This document shows, piece after piece, positions 1 to 10,588 of a DNA stretch of 64,000 bases. The position numbers and the translations under genes are program-made. Position 1 is the first letter of the stretch; every line of letters starts with the position of its first letter. The stretch covers positions 186,001-250,000 of the forward strand of contig NZ_JADLQO010000002.1 of NCBI RefSeq assembly GCF_015477775.1, in the 5' to 3' direction. Source of the stretch: Nocardia abscessus. GTDB taxonomy: Bacteria > Actinomycetota > Actinomycetes > Mycobacteriales > Mycobacteriaceae. The notes beneath the pieces are model-generated. The model saw nothing but the letters and a program-made list of their open reading frames with translations, ran no database searches and was not told the origin of the DNA.

Positions 1-434
1 AGCCCGGTCTCCTTGCGGTAGATCGCGATGTCCACGGCCCGCTCGCCCAGCGCGGCCAGCGGGTCGTCCACGCGCCGCAGCGTGATCCGGCCACCCTGTT
101 CCTCGTACCGGCGGCGGGTCGCGGCGAACCACGCGTCGGGCAGCAGCCAGGAGAATCCGATCTCCAGCGTGGCGCGCGAGCGCAGCTCGGCGGCGACCGC
201 GTCGACGTCGGCCAGGATGCGGCGGGTGTGGGCCAGCAGTTCGGCTCCCTCTGGAGTGAGCGCGAACCGCCGTGCGGTCCGCTCCACCAACCGGCAGTCG
301 ACCAGCCGCTCCAACTGCTGGATCGTCCTGGTCAGCGTGGGCTGGCTCAGGTGCAGCGCGGCTGCGGCGCGGGTGTAGTTCGCCTCTTCGCACAACGCGA
401 GATACGCCCGCAGGTGCCGCAGCTCGATATCCAT
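1..434 (-). CDS. LysR family transcriptional regulator (3' part outside window)
   Basis: The protein begins MDIELRHLRAYLALCEEANY and continues with a classic LysR winged helix-turn-helix (TRAAAALHLSQPTLTRTIQQ, then LERLVDCRLVERT). About 144 residues are visible. They cover the DNA-binding domain, the linker helix and the start of the effector domain (LEIGFSWLLPDAW). The rest lies beyond base 1. It is divergent from the MFS gene at 504 with a gap of about 70 bp, the usual arrangement for a LysR regulator controlling its neighbour, so it probably regulates that exporter (inference). The effector is unknown. Confidence 0.9.
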   Translation of the reverse strand, partial: MDIELRHLRAYLALCEEANYTRAAAALHLSQPTLTRTIQQLERLVDCRLVERTARRFALTPEGAELLAHTRRILADVDAVAAELRSRATLEIGFSWLLPDAWFAATRRRYEEQGGRITLRRVDDPLAALGERAVDIAIYRKETG

Positions 435-503
435 GCGTCGAGCGTATACACCGTGCACAGAAAGCATTTCCCGAGTGCGGCCACGGCCTCGTACGGTCGA
501 GCG

Positions 504-1640
504 GTGACCACCGCTGTCCGCACCCGCGCCCCCCGCCACGGCCGCGCACCCGCGGTGGCCGCGGCATCCGGGCTGGCCGCCGCGATGGGCGTCGGCCGCT
601 TCGTGTACACGCCGTTGCTGCCGCTCATGGTCGACGCGGATCGCATCACCGCATACGACGGCGCCCTGATCGCGACCGCGAACTACGCCGGATATCTGCT
701 CGGCGCGCTGCTGCTCACCTGGCGTCCGGTGCTCGGCAACCGCTCGATCTTCCTGACGTCGGCCGCACTGTTGATCGCGAGTGAAGCGCTCATGGCGGCG
801 CCGGGGCCGATCCTGCTTCTCGCCCTCCTGCGCCTGGTCGCGGGCATCGCCAGTGCGGTGATCTTCGTGGCCTGCGCGAGCTTCGCGAGCCGTCCCGGCG
901 CAGGCGGGCAGTCGGCGGGAACAGTCTTCGGCGGCATCGGCTTCGGCATCGCGTGGACCGGCCTGCTGGTGCTGGCATTGCGGCCGGTGGTGTCATGGCA
1001 GATTCTGTGGCTGGTCTCCGCGGCGCTCACCGCCGCCCTCCTGGTCCCGGTGTGGCGTCTGGACCTCCGTCCTGGGCAGCGCGTCCCACGCGGGGCGGCG
1101 CGCGCCCTGCGGGCTTGGCGCGCTCTGTTCGTCGCCTACTTCCTGGAAGGCTTCGGGTACATCGTGATCGGTACCTTCCTGGTGGCGGCGGTGAGCGCGG
1201 ACCGAGGGCCGGTGACCGGTTCGGCGATGTGGATCGTCGTCGGCGCAGCGGCAACGGTCTCGACCGTGCTCTGGGCCGTGGCCGCGCGGCGCTGGTCTCC
1301 GGCGCTCCTGCTGCCTGTCGCGCTGGGGGCGCAGTGCGTCTCGGCGACGCTGCCTGTCGTGTCCGATGCGATCTGGGCCGCGGTGGTGGCGGCGGCGCTG
1401 TTCGGGGGGACGTTCGTCGGAATCGTCATGCTCGCGATGCGAGTCGGCGCCGAGCTGACCGACGGGGCCGCGGCGGCGCCGCTGACGGCCGGATACGGAG
1501 CCGGACAGATCCTCGGCCCGTTGGTGGTTGTCCCGGTGCTCGGGACGAGCTACTCCGCCGCGTTCGTCATCGCCGCGGTAGCGCTCGGCGCGGCGGCGCT
1601 CACGGCGGGTGCGGTGACCGCCGAGATCAGGCGAACTTGA
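504..1640 (+). CDS. MFS transporter, YbfB/YjiJ type
   Basis: The protein has 378 residues from a GTG start (VTTAVRTRAPRHGR), with about 12 hydrophobic segments. The motif GVGRFVYTPLLPLM in the first membrane segment is typical of YbfB/YjiJ-type MFS proteins, which are putative exporters of unknown substrate. An upstream in-frame ATG at 228 would run back into the divergent LysR gene, so the GTG after the intergenic gap is preferred. It overlaps the convergent secG gene by 14 bp at its 3' end. Regulation by the divergent LysR protein is likely but not shown. Confidence 0.85.
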   Translation: MTTAVRTRAPRHGRAPAVAAASGLAAAMGVGRFVYTPLLPLMVDADRITAYDGALIATANYAGYLLGALLLTWRPVLGNRSIFLTSAALLIASEALMAAPGPILLLALLRLVAGIASAVIFVACASFASRPGAGGQSAGTVFGGIGFGIAWTGLLVLALRPVVSWQILWLVSAALTAALLVPVWRLDLRPGQRVPRGAARALRAWRALFVAYFLEGFGYIVIGTFLVAAVSADRGPVTGSAMWIVVGAAATVSTVLWAVAARRWSPALLLPVALGAQCVSATLPVVSDAIWAAVVAAALFGGTFVGIVMLAMRVGAELTDGAAAAPLTAGYGAGQILGPLVVVPVLGTSYSAAFVIAAVALGAAALTAGAVTAEIRRT

Positions 1641-1860
1641 TCTCCAGGCCGATGCCGAGGATGGCGATCAGCCAGATCACGCCGGTGAAGATGGTGACGC
1701 GGTCGAGGTTCTTCTCCACGACGGTGGACCCGGACAGGCTGGACTGCACACCGCCGCCGAACAGGCTGGACAAACCTCCACCCTTGGCGCGGTGCAGCAG
1801 CACCAGCAGCACCAGCAGCAGGCTGGTGATGATCAGGAGGATATCCAGGAACATCCGCAT
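1627..1860 (-). CDS. secG: Preprotein translocase subunit SecG
   Basis: SecG is a small membrane subunit of the SecYEG protein export channel. The product has 77 residues from MRMFLDILLIITSLLLV. It has two membrane helices flanking the conserved loop HRAKGGGLSSLFGGG, followed by the second helix (IFTGVIWLIAILGIG). The length fits the family (70-80 residues). A longer in-frame start at 1905 adds only an Arg/His-rich stretch and is unlikely. In mycobacteria secG directly follows tpi. Here about 4.5 kb with four other genes separates it from tpiA, on the same strand. Confidence 0.95.
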   Translation of the reverse strand: MRMFLDILLIITSLLLVLLVLLHRAKGGGLSSLFGGGVQSSLSGSTVVEKNLDRVTIFTGVIWLIAILGIGLEIKFA

Positions 1861-1932
1861 GCCGGACAGTCTATGCGGTCGGTGCGATCGCACCGAATCA
1901 GGCACTCGGGCCGCCTCCCCCGCGGGTCCGCC

Positions 1933-3531
1933 CTAGCGCCGATCGACCGCGACCAAGTGGGTGACCTGGTCCCCCTCGTCGGTGCCGAACTTCGCGACGG
2001 CCTGTTCGCGCAGCTGGTCCTGCGCGGTGAGCCGGATCTGATGCTGGTGCATGTGCTCGGCCCAGGACCGCACGACGAAGGCCTCCACATAGCGGTCGAT
2101 CACTCCGACGTCGCGATACAGACGCCATTCCATCGCCCCGGTGCGCTGCCGGGACCGCCCGACGAAGGCCATGGCGGCCAGGAACTCCTCGACGCTCTCC
2201 GGCGGAACGTCGTAGCTGCGCAAAACCAGTACCGGACCGTCGTCGGGTTCGGGTTCCACCGCCAGCTCGGGTTCCGGCCAGAACGCCGAGGGGGTCAGGT
2301 CGAGCAGTTCGGGATCGTTGCGGATGGGCAGCCACACCGTGCTCACCGCGCAGAAGACGAGCAGCGCCGCGGCCCACAGCAGCGCGGGCACCGAGCCGAT
2401 CGCGTCCGCGACCAGGCCCCAGACCAGTGAGCCGATCGCCTGGCCACCCATGAACACCAGCAGGTACACCGACAACCCGCGGGCGCGCACCCAGGCGGGC
2501 AGCAGCAGCTGCATGGTCGAGTTCATCGTGGACATCGCCAGCAGCCACGCCAGCCCCGCGAACACCAGCAGCACCAGCACCATCGGCACGACGCGCAACA
2601 GGGCCGTCCCCGCCGTCGCCGCGCCGAACAGGACCGCGGCGATCGTTAGCCGCTGCGTCGGGGTCAGCAACGCCCGCAGGCGCGACAGCGCCGCGGCGCC
2701 GAGCACCGCACCGACGCCCATCGCGCCGAGCATCAGCCCGTATCCCGACGACGACAGCCCGAGCCGGTCGCGCGCGATCACCGGCAACAGCGCCCAGACG
2801 GCGCTCGCGGGCGCGATGAACAGGATCGAGCGCAGCAGCACCCGCCGGATCGCCGGAGCCGCGCGGATGAACCGGGTACCCGCCTGCAACGCCGCCAGCG
2901 GACGCTCGGTGGGCAGGCGCCGATCGGTCGCGGGTCGGCGCCACAGCGCCAGAACCACGACGATTCCGACGAACGAGACCGCGTTCAGCGCGAACACCAG
3001 CGTCGGCCCGGACAGCGAGACCAGCGCTCCGGCCAGCGCGGGCCCCACCGCCCGGCCGATGTTGATGTTCATGCTGCCCAGCGCGGACGCCGCCGGGATC
3101 TGCTCGCGGGCGACCAGTTCCGGCTGGATCGCCTGCCACGCAGGCGCGGTCAGCGCCTGCCCGCAGCCCAGCAGGAACAACAACGTGAGCAGCACGGCGG
3201 GCGTGGTGTGCCCGGTCGCCGTCGAGACGGCGAGAACCATCGCCAGCACCGCCATCGTGGATTGCGCGCCGAGCAGCAACCAGCGTCGATCCACCAGGTC
3301 GGCGATCACCCCGGACGGGATGGCCAGCAGCATCACCGGAAGGGTGATGGCGGTCTGCACGAACGACACCAGCGCCGCCGCGTTGGGCTGGTCGACCATG
3401 ATCCACTGTGCGCCGACGGTCTGCATCCACGTGCCGAGATTCGACACCAGCTGCGCCACCCACAGCGCGCGGTACACCGGTGAACGCAGCGGCGACCATG
3501 TGGAACCCGGGGTCGTCGCGGCAGAAGTCAC
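1933..3531 (-). CDS. MFS_3 family exporter with C-terminal ABM-like domain
   Basis: The protein has 532 residues from a GTG start (VTSAATTPGSTWSPLRSPVY). The first 410 or so form a 12-helix MFS permease of the EntS/transmembrane secretion effector type (SNLGTWMQTVGAQWIM, VFMGGQAIGSLVWG). The last 110 residues (VLVLRSYDVPPESVEEF to the end) look like the dimeric alpha/beta-barrel tail found in the MFS_3 family. The tail includes MEWRLYRDVGVIDRYVE. The gene starts 10 bp after the EamA stop codon, so the two are probably cotranscribed. It is likely a multidrug or siderophore exporter; the substrate is unknown. Confidence 0.85.
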   Translation of the reverse strand: MTSAATTPGSTWSPLRSPVYRALWVAQLVSNLGTWMQTVGAQWIMVDQPNAAALVSFVQTAITLPVMLLAIPSGVIADLVDRRWLLLGAQSTMAVLAMVLAVSTATGHTTPAVLLTLLFLLGCGQALTAPAWQAIQPELVAREQIPAASALGSMNINIGRAVGPALAGALVSLSGPTLVFALNAVSFVGIVVVLALWRRPATDRRLPTERPLAALQAGTRFIRAAPAIRRVLLRSILFIAPASAVWALLPVIARDRLGLSSSGYGLMLGAMGVGAVLGAAALSRLRALLTPTQRLTIAAVLFGAATAGTALLRVVPMVLVLLVFAGLAWLLAMSTMNSTMQLLLPAWVRARGLSVYLLVFMGGQAIGSLVWGLVADAIGSVPALLWAAALLVFCAVSTVWLPIRNDPELLDLTPSAFWPEPELAVEPEPDDGPVLVLRSYDVPPESVEEFLAAMAFVGRSRQRTGAMEWRLYRDVGVIDRYVEAFVVRSWAEHMHQHQIRLTAQDQLREQAVAKFGTDEGDQVTHLVAVDRR

Positions 3532-3541
3532 TCGCCGAAGC

Positions 3542-4486
3542 TTAGTCGCGGGGCAGGCGCGGCTCAGACGTCGTGTCCGGGCCCTCGATCGCGGCATGCG
3601 AGGGCGCCGCCGCGAGCAACAGCGCCCCGATGAGCAGCGCGGCGCCGGTCAGTCCCGTCGCGGTGAGCCGTTCGCCCAGGACGACCGCCGCCAGCGCCGC
3701 GCCCGTGAGGGGTTCGAGCAGTGCGAGCACCGCCGCGATCCCGGGGCCGGCATCCGAGAGGCCCCGGAAGTAGAAGGTGTAGGCGACCGCGGTGGGCGCC
3801 AGCCCGAGCACCAGTACCAGTGCGATGCTGCCGATGGTCGGGTCGAAGGTCAGGCCCTTGGTCGCCGCGACGGGAGCCAGCAGCAAGGCGCCGCCGGTGA
3901 ACCCGAGGCCGGTCGTGGTCATCGCGTCGAGCCCGGGCACCGGCGCGGCGTTGATCACGGTGACCGTCGCGAACGCGGCCGCGGCCAGCGAGGCCAGCGC
4001 CGCGCCGATCAGCAACCCGCCGACGCCGGCGGCGCCGGACGGAACACCGGCCAGCAACGCCAGTCCGCCCAGGGCGAGACCGATCGTGGCCGCGCGCCGC
4101 CGGTCCACCGGATGCCTTCCGCTGACGTGCTCCAAGACTGCGACGACCACCGGCGACATACCGATCGTGAGCAACGTCGCGAGACTGACCGAGGACATCG
4201 CGACCGCGCCGAAATAGGCCGCCTGGAAGGCCGCCGCGAGCACCGCGACCGCGCCGATCCTGCGCCAGGCCAGCGGATCTCGCGGCCACGGCCGCCGGGC
4301 GCCCGCGAGCAGCGCCACCAGCAGGAGCCCGCCGACGGCGAGGCGGCAGGTGGCGACGGAGACCGGAGACAGCCCGGTGGCCCGGTGCACCAACGTACCG
4401 AGCAGACCGCCGGTGCCCCAGAGGATTCCGGCCGCGACGAGATAGACCAGCCCCGAACGGCCGGTCGTGGACATAGACGAGGACAT
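3542..4486 (-). CDS. EamA/DMT family transporter
   Basis: The 314-residue membrane protein has ten hydrophobic segments in two EamA repeats. Repeat one begins GLVYLVAAGILWGTGGLLG; repeat two includes TVTVINAAPVPGLDAMTTTG. ATVINA-like and PLTGAALAAVVLGERLT motifs are typical of drug/metabolite transporters. The ATG at 4486 follows an aggag sequence about 11 nt upstream; a second ATG four codons downstream is possible. The next gene (MFS_3 exporter) begins 10 bp after its stop, suggesting a two-transporter operon. The substrate cannot be read from the sequence. Confidence 0.85.
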   Translation of the reverse strand: MSSSMSTTGRSGLVYLVAAGILWGTGGLLGTLVHRATGLSPVSVATCRLAVGGLLLVALLAGARRPWPRDPLAWRRIGAVAVLAAAFQAAYFGAVAMSSVSLATLLTIGMSPVVVAVLEHVSGRHPVDRRRAATIGLALGGLALLAGVPSGAAGVGGLLIGAALASLAAAAFATVTVINAAPVPGLDAMTTTGLGFTGGALLLAPVAATKGLTFDPTIGSIALVLVLGLAPTAVAYTFYFRGLSDAGPGIAAVLALLEPLTGAALAAVVLGERLTATGLTGAALLIGALLLAAAPSHAAIEGPDTTSEPRLPRD

Positions 4487-4785
4487 GAAGAATCGCGCTC
4501 CTGCGACGAAGAGGGATGGGGTCGCGGAAGCGAGGTGCGCAATGATGCCGAAGAGAGCGCGCTCACCGCTCGGTGGCGCGCTGGAAACCTACACCTCGCT
4601 CAGGAGGCGGGCGGCGGGGTGATGGGGAAGCATCGATGCACGACACGGATCCTAATACGACGCGAGGCAAGTCATCCCATGAGATTCGATTTCGCCGGAG
4701 GGAAGCTCCGGAGGGAGTTCGTCGCCAGGCCGTCCCGACCGGCGAAAACCGGGGTCACGCCGCCGGGCATCGGTAGCATCGCCGC
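4487..4785. other. Intergenic region between divergent EamA and META lipoprotein genes
   Basis: About 300 bp with no supportable gene. It should hold the promoters of the minus-strand transporter pair and of the plus-strand lipoprotein. I see a weak interrupted inverted repeat (ccgga ... tccgg, near 4696-4714) and no known operator. Confidence 0.5.
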
Positions 4786-5568
4786 ATGACGGCACACTTC
4801 GCGCGATCAGGAACGCTGGTCCTGCTCGCCCTCTGCGCGATCGCAGCGTGCTCGAGCGGGGAGCCGGACCGGGGCGCCGACGAGCCGACACCGGTGGGCC
4901 GCACCTTTCTCTCGACCAACGTCGAAGGCACCCCGATTCCCGGCGGCGGGCCGCTGACGATCAGCTTCTCCGAGGGCCGCGTCACCGCCGACGCGGGGTG
5001 CAACAAATTCACCGGCGCGGCCGAGCTGGACGACCACGTCCTGCACGTCTCCGGCCTGTCCACCACCCTGATGGCCTGCGAGGACGATCGGCGCGACGCC
5101 GACGAGTGGCTCAGCGGCCTGCTGAATTCCCAGCCCAGCTGGCGCCTCGACGACTCGCGGCTCACCTTGCACAGCCCCGACCGCACGGTGACCCTGCTCG
5201 ACAAGAAGGTCGCTCGGCCGGACAAACCGGTCAAGGGCACGACCTGGCTGGTCACCGGGTTCATCACCGACAACAGCCAGGTCCGCTCGCGTGCCCTCGA
5301 CGAAGCGCAGCCCACGCTCGCCATCGCCGAGGACGGCAGCGTCTCCGGGACCACCGGATGCAATCGCCTGACCGGTAGCGCCGAGGTGTCCGGCACGCAG
5401 ATCGTCTTCCGGGTCGCCACCACGAAGATGCTGTGCTCGCCGGAGGCGATGGAGGTCGAGCAGTCCATGCTCCAAGCTTTGGACGGCAAGACAGCCGTCA
5501 CGGTGGACGCCGACATGCTGACCCTGCGCAACGACAACGGCGCGGGCCTGGTCCTGCGCGCGCAGTGA
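4786..5568 (+). CDS. Lipoprotein with two META domains
   Basis: The 260-residue protein has a lipoprotein signal peptide (hydrophobic LVLLALCAIAAC, lipobox Cys near residue 22). Two tandem META (HslJ-like) domains follow. The first, near residues 38-130, includes VTADAGCNKFTGAAEL and the second, near 145-258, includes VSGTTGCNRLTGSAEV. The GCN-(K/R)-(F/L)-TG signature occurs in both. META proteins sit in the cell envelope and some are linked to heat shock or novobiocin resistance; the function here is unknown. It is convergent with the DUF1579-like gene, with only 7 bp between the stops. Confidence 0.85.
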   Translation: MTAHFARSGTLVLLALCAIAACSSGEPDRGADEPTPVGRTFLSTNVEGTPIPGGGPLTISFSEGRVTADAGCNKFTGAAELDDHVLHVSGLSTTLMACEDDRRDADEWLSGLLNSQPSWRLDDSRLTLHSPDRTVTLLDKKVARPDKPVKGTTWLVTGFITDNSQVRSRALDEAQPTLAIAEDGSVSGTTGCNRLTGSAEVSGTQIVFRVATTKMLCSPEAMEVEQSMLQALDGKTAVTVDADMLTLRNDNGAGLVLRAQ

Positions 5569-5575
5569 GGGCCCG

Positions 5576-6238
5576 CTACTTCTTCCGGGTGAGCACGACG
5601 CGATCGGCGATCCGCTCCGGTTCGCCGGGCGGAGTGAAAGAGATCTCCATGACGACCCGGTCGGCCGACTCCAGCCGGATCACCGTGCGCATCGGGATCG
5701 TCTTGCCCACGAACTGCGGGCCCAGCACGCCGGGATCGGTGAATTCGCCCGCCATGACGATGTCGGCGTCGCCGCCGCTTCCCTTCGCGCCCTTGTAGCT
5801 CATGGTCATCGGCGTGACGCTGTCGACGGTCGACCACTCGTAGCGGTTGTCGGTCGGTGAGAATCCCAGCAGTCCGAGCCGGTAGTACGCGCTGCTGCCC
5901 TGGACGTCCTCGGCTTCCTCCCGCAGGAAGTTGTTGCCGGTCTCGGCGATCCATTCCCAGCGCGAGACGATTTCCCGCTTGGTCGGATTGTCCGCAGTGC
6001 CGCCCGCGACGAAGGTCGACTTCTCGCCCTTCCACTCCCCGACCAGTTGGCCGATCCTGCGGTGCCCCGCGTCCTGCTGCTCCGGCCGCACCGCCGCCGC
6101 GGCGGTGGTCGGCGCCGTGTCGTGGTGGGCGTGATCGTGGTCGTGCGCCGAGTCGTCGGAACAGCCGACGAGCCCGGCGAGCACGGCCAGCGCGACCAGC
6201 GCGACCGGAAGGGCGGTGGACAGCTTGCGAAGAGTCAC
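5576..6238 (-). CDS. DUF1579-type lipoprotein with His-rich linker
   Basis: The protein has 220 residues from a GTG start (VTLRKLSTALPVALV) and a lipobox Cys in LAGLVGCSDD. A histidine/aspartate-rich stretch (DDSAHDHDHAHHDTAPTT) follows the Cys directly and could bind metal. The remainder resembles DUF1579 proteins (lipocalin-like, about 150 residues), with LVGEWKGEKSTFVAGG, a central WEW and MRTVIRLESADRVVMEISF. An earlier in-frame start (6304) would place a poor leader before the signal peptide. Function unknown; the metal-binding idea is inference from composition only. Confidence 0.75.
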   Translation of the reverse strand: MTLRKLSTALPVALVALAVLAGLVGCSDDSAHDHDHAHHDTAPTTAAAAVRPEQQDAGHRRIGQLVGEWKGEKSTFVAGGTADNPTKREIVSRWEWIAETGNNFLREEAEDVQGSSAYYRLGLLGFSPTDNRYEWSTVDSVTPMTMSYKGAKGSGGDADIVMAGEFTDPGVLGPQFVGKTIPMRTVIRLESADRVVMEISFTPPGEPERIADRVVLTRKK

Positions 6239-6320
6239 GAAAATCCTTGTCAGGCCGTTGTTTCGAGCTCGGCCATCATCGCACGGGCACCGGCCGCCGA
6301 GCATCCGTGATCACTCTCGG

Positions 6321-6369
6321 CGAAAACGGCAACAGCCCGGTATCGCTGTCCGCGATACCGGGCTGTTGC
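6321..6369 (-). terminator. Intrinsic terminator of gap-pgk-tpiA operon
   Basis: A perfect 18-bp stem (6329-6346 with 6352-6369) has a 5-nt loop. On the minus strand it is followed by cgttttcg, a short T run. It lies 15 bp beyond the tpiA stop codon. Confidence 0.85.
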
Positions 6370-6383
6370 GCGTAGTGCCGAGA

Positions 6384-7169
6384 TCAGGGCAGCGGGCCGC
6401 CCGCGGCGATCGCCGAGAGGGTGGCGAATTCGTCACCCTTGAGCGAAGCGCCGCCGACCAGCGCGCCGTCGATGTCGGTCTGGGCGACCAACTCTCCGAC
6501 GTTCTTGGCGTTGACCGATCCGCCGTAGAGCACGCGGACCCCGGCGGCGACCTCCGGCGAGGCCAGCTTCTCCAGCTCCCCGCGGATCGCGCCGCAGACC
6601 TCCTGCGCGTCGGCGGGGGTGGCGACCTTGCCGGTGCCGATCGCCCACACCGGCTCGTAGGCGATGACGATCTTCGAGATCTCTTCCGCCGTCAGGCCTT
6701 TGAGCGATCCGCGCAGCTGCTCGAGGTTGTACTCGACGTGCGTCTGCGCCTCACGGACGTTCAGGCCCTCGCCGATGCACACGATCGGGGTGATCCCGTG
6801 CTTCAGCGCCTGCTTGGCCTTGGCCAGCACGGTGGCGTCGTCCTCGTTGTGGTACTGCCGCCGCTCGGAGTGCCCGACCACGGCGAACGTGCAGCCCAGC
6901 TTGGCGAGCATGCTCGCGCTGATCTCGCCGGTGTAGGCGCCGGACTCGTGCACCGAGACGTCCTGGCCGCCGTAGGTGAGCAGGAGCTTGTCACCTTCGA
7001 CCAGCGTCTGCACGCTGCGCAGGTCGACGAACGGCGGGATCACCGCCACGTCGACCTTGTCGAAGTACTTCTCCGGCAGCGCGAACGCGATCTTCTGCAC
7101 CAGAGCGATGGCCTCGAGGTGATTGAGGTTCATCTTCCAGTTGCCCGCGATGAGCGGTTTGCGTGCCAT
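6384..7169 (-). CDS. tpiA: Triosephosphate isomerase
   Basis: TIM interconverts dihydroxyacetone phosphate and glyceraldehyde 3-phosphate in cytoplasmic glycolysis. The product has 261 residues. Visible landmarks are the N-terminal GNWKMN with the catalytic Lys, the catalytic-His motif VVGHSERR, the catalytic-Glu motif [12 protein letters not shown], and the phosphate-binding [10 protein letters not shown] and GALVGGASL. The ATG at 7169 lies 2 bp beyond the pgk stop, so the two are translationally close. It is the last gene of gap-pgk-tpiA and is followed by a strong hairpin terminator. Confidence 0.98.
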   Translation of the reverse strand: MARKPLIAGNWKMNLNHLEAIALVQKIAFALPEKYFDKVDVAVIPPFVDLRSVQTLVEGDKLLLTYGGQDVSVHESGAYTGEISASMLAKLGCTFAVVGHSERRQYHNEDDATVLAKAKQALKHGITPIVCIGEGLNVREAQTHVEYNLEQLRGSLKGLTAEEISKIVIAYEPVWAIGTGKVATPADAQEVCGAIRGELEKLASPEVAAGVRVLYGGSVNAKNVGELVAQTDIDGALVGGASLKGDEFATLSAIAAGGPLP

Positions 7170-7171
7170 GC

Positions 7172-8386
7172 TCAGTCCTCCAACACCGCGATGCCCGGAA
7201 GTTCTTTGCCCTCCAGGTACTCCAGCGACGCACCGCCACCGGTGGAGATGTGCGAGAAGCCGTCATCCGGCAGGCCGAGCGCACGCACGGCCGCGGCCGA
7301 ATCGCCGCCGCCGACCACGGTGAACGCGCCCTTGCCGGTGGCGGTCACGATCGCCTCGGCGACCCCGCGGGTGCCCGCGGCGAACTTCTCGAACTCGAAC
7401 ACGCCCATCGGGCCGTTCCAGAAGACGGTCTGCGCCTCGGTCAGCAGCACCGCGAAGCGGTGTACCGACTCCGGCCCCACGTCCAGACCCAGCCAGCCGT
7501 CCGGGATCTCGTGCGCGGGAACCACCTTCGACTCCGCGTCCGCGGCGAACTTGTCGGCCACCACGATGTCGCGGGGCAGGTGGATGACGTCGGCGTACTG
7601 TTCGAGCAGCTGCTTGCAGGTGTCCACCATCTCCTCCTGCAGCAGCGAGGCGCCCACCGAATAGCCCTGTGCGGCAAGGAAGGTGAAGCACATGCCGCCG
7701 CCGATCACCAGCGTGTCGACCTTCGGCGCGAGCGCCTCGATGACCGCCAGCTTGTCGGAGACCTTGGAACCGCCGAGCACGACCGCGTACGGCCGCTCCG
7801 GGTTCCGGCTCAGCTTGGCCAGCACCTCGACCTCGGCCGCGACCAGCGTGCCCGCGTAGTGCGGCAGCAGCTCGGCCACGTCGTACACCGAAGCCTGCTT
7901 GCGGTGCACCACGCCGAAGCCGTCGGAGACGAATGCTCCGTCGTCGCCGACCAGCTCGACCAGTGCCGCGGCCAGCTTGGCCCGCTGCGCGTCGTCCTTG
8001 CTGGTCTCGCGCGCGTCGAAGCGGATGTTCTCCAGCAGCAGCACGTCGCCGTCGGTGAGGCCCTCCGACCGCGCCAGCGCGTCCTGGCCGACGACGTCAC
8101 CGGCGAGCTGGACGTTGCGTCCCAGCTCCTCGGCGAGCCGGGCGGCCACCGGCGCCAGCGAGAGCTTCGGGTCCGGCTCGCCCTTCGGGCGGCCCAGATG
8201 CGCGGTCACGACGACCTTGGCGCCGGCCTCGGCGAGCGCCTTGATGGTCGGCGCCGAGGCGACGATGCGACCGGGATCGGTGATCTGTCCCTGGTCGTCG
8301 AGGGGGACGTTCAGGTCGGAGCGCACCAGCACGCCCCGGCCCTCGACGCCCTCGCCGAGCAGATCCGCGAGTGTCTTGACAGCCAT
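7172..8386 (-). CDS. pgk: Phosphoglycerate kinase
   Basis: Pgk transfers phosphate from 1,3-bisphosphoglycerate to ADP. The 404-residue product starts [18 protein letters not shown]. It carries the substrate-binding RSDLNVPL near residue 20, [24 protein letters not shown] and the nucleotide-binding [10 protein letters not shown] and GGGDSAAAV. The length is normal. It starts 5 bp after the gap stop and is followed 2 bp later by tpiA. The frame stays open upstream into gap, but homology begins at this ATG. Confidence 0.98.
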   Translation of the reverse strand: MAVKTLADLLGEGVEGRGVLVRSDLNVPLDDQGQITDPGRIVASAPTIKALAEAGAKVVVTAHLGRPKGEPDPKLSLAPVAARLAEELGRNVQLAGDVVGQDALARSEGLTDGDVLLLENIRFDARETSKDDAQRAKLAAALVELVGDDGAFVSDGFGVVHRKQASVYDVAELLPHYAGTLVAAEVEVLAKLSRNPERPYAVVLGGSKVSDKLAVIEALAPKVDTLVIGGGMCFTFLAAQGYSVGASLLQEEMVDTCKQLLEQYADVIHLPRDIVVADKFAADAESKVVPAHEIPDGWLGLDVGPESVHRFAVLLTEAQTVFWNGPMGVFEFEKFAAGTRGVAEAIVTATGKGAFTVVGGGDSAAAVRALGLPDDGFSHISTGGGASLEYLEGKELPGIAVLED

Positions 8387-8391
8387 ACGCG

Positions 8392-9438
<1,047 letters not shown>

Positions 9439-9559
9439 TCATTCCGATGCCCATTCACACTAACGTCCTGCCGTGACCTCGCCGACACGCACCTGGCATT
9501 CGCGCGGGCGGCATGCCTGGTCAGACGCCCGACCAAGACGGTTTCCGCAGTCGAAACGC

Positions 9560-9596
9560 CGTGATCCCCGCGACGCACGACGTCACGGGGATCACG
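9560..9596 (-). terminator. Hairpin terminator after whiA
   Basis: An 11-bp perfect stem (9560-9570 with 9586-9596) has a 15-nt loop. It lies just past the whiA stop. On the minus strand gcgtttcg follows the stem, a weak T run. Confidence 0.6.
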
Positions 9597-9610
9597 AGGG
9601 AAAACGCGGC

Positions 9611-10588
9611 TCAGGCTTCGTCGAGCAGTTCGGCCGTCACGGCCGATTCGGTGTCCGGGACACCCAGTTCCTTGGCGCGGCGGTCGGCCATCGACAGCAG
9701 CCTGCGGATGCGGCCCGCGACAGCGTCTTTCGTCATCGGCGGGTCGGCGAGCTGGCCGAGTTCCTCGAGCGACGCCTGCCGGTGCTGCACACGCAGCCTG
9801 CCCGCGGCGGCGAGATGGTCGGGAACGTCGTCGCTGAGGATCTCCAGCGCGCGTTCCACCCGGGCCGCCGCGGCGACCGCGGCCCGCGCCGAGCGGCGCA
9901 GATTGGCGTCGTCGAAGTTGGCCAGCCGGTTCGCGGTCGCGCGCACCTCACGGCGCAGCCTGCGTTCCTCCCAGACCATCCGGGTGCCGTGCGCGCCCAT
10001 CCTGGTCAGCAGCGCGCCGATGGCCTCACCGTCGCGGACCACCACGCGGTCGGTGCCGCGCACCTCGCGCGCCTTGGCCGTGATGCCGAGCCGCCGGGCC
10101 GCGCCGACCAGCGCCAGCGCCGCCTCGGGCCCGGGGCAGCTGACCTCGAGCGCCGAGGAGCGGCCGGGTTCGGTGAGCGAGCCGTGTGCGAGAAACGCGC
10201 CGCGCCAAGCGGCTTCGGCGTCGGCGATGCTGCCGCCGACCACCTGTGCCGGCAGGCCGCGCACCGGACGGCCGCGCACGTCGAGCAGGCCGGTCTGCCG
10301 GGCCAGCGCCTCGCCCTCCTTGGAGACGCGCACCACGTACCTGGAGGTCTTGCGCAGTCCCCCCGCCCCGAGCACGTGCACGTCGGAGCCGTAACCGTAG
10401 AGCTCGAAGATCTCCCGGCGCAGCCGGCGCGCGATGGAACCCATGTCCACCTCCGCCTCGACGATCACCCGGCCGCCGACGATGTGCAGGCCGCCCGCGA
10501 AACGCAGCAGTGCGGACAGTTCCGCTTTGCGGGAACTCACCTGCGACACCGTGAGCCTGCTCAGCTCGTCTTTCACATCGGCTGTCAT
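9611..10588 (-). CDS. whiA: Sporulation/cell-division transcription regulator WhiA
   Basis: The 325-residue product starts [12 protein letters not shown]. The N-terminal LAGLIDADG-like domain includes [15 protein letters not shown] and [21 protein letters not shown]; the C-terminal part is a helix-turn-helix ([22 protein letters not shown]). WhiA is almost universal in actinobacteria and controls division and differentiation genes. The ATG overlaps the yvcK stop by 4 bp (ATGA), and a GTG two codons upstream could also be used. It is the last gene of rapZ-yvcK-whiA. Confidence 0.97.
   Translation of the reverse strand: MTADVKDELSRLTVSQVSSRKAELSALLRFAGGLHIVGGRVIVEAEVDMGSIARRLRREIFELYGYGSDVHVLGAGGLRKTSRYVVRVSKEGEALARQTGLLDVRGRPVRGLPAQVVGGSIADAEAAWRGAFLAHGSLTEPGRSSALEVSCPGPEAALALVGAARRLGITAKAREVRGTDRVVVRDGEAIGALLTRMGAHGTRMVWEERRLRREVRATANRLANFDDANLRRSARAAVAAAARVERALEILSDDVPDHLAAAGRLRVQHRQASLEELGQLADPPMTKDAVAGRIRRLLSMADRRAKELGVPDTESAVTAELLDEA

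Noticed and set aside
1792..2430. Plus-strand open frame over secG/MFS genes
   Set aside because: Long open frames opposite high-GC genes are expected; composition (His/Gln/Arg-rich) is that of an antisense shadow and no domain is visible.
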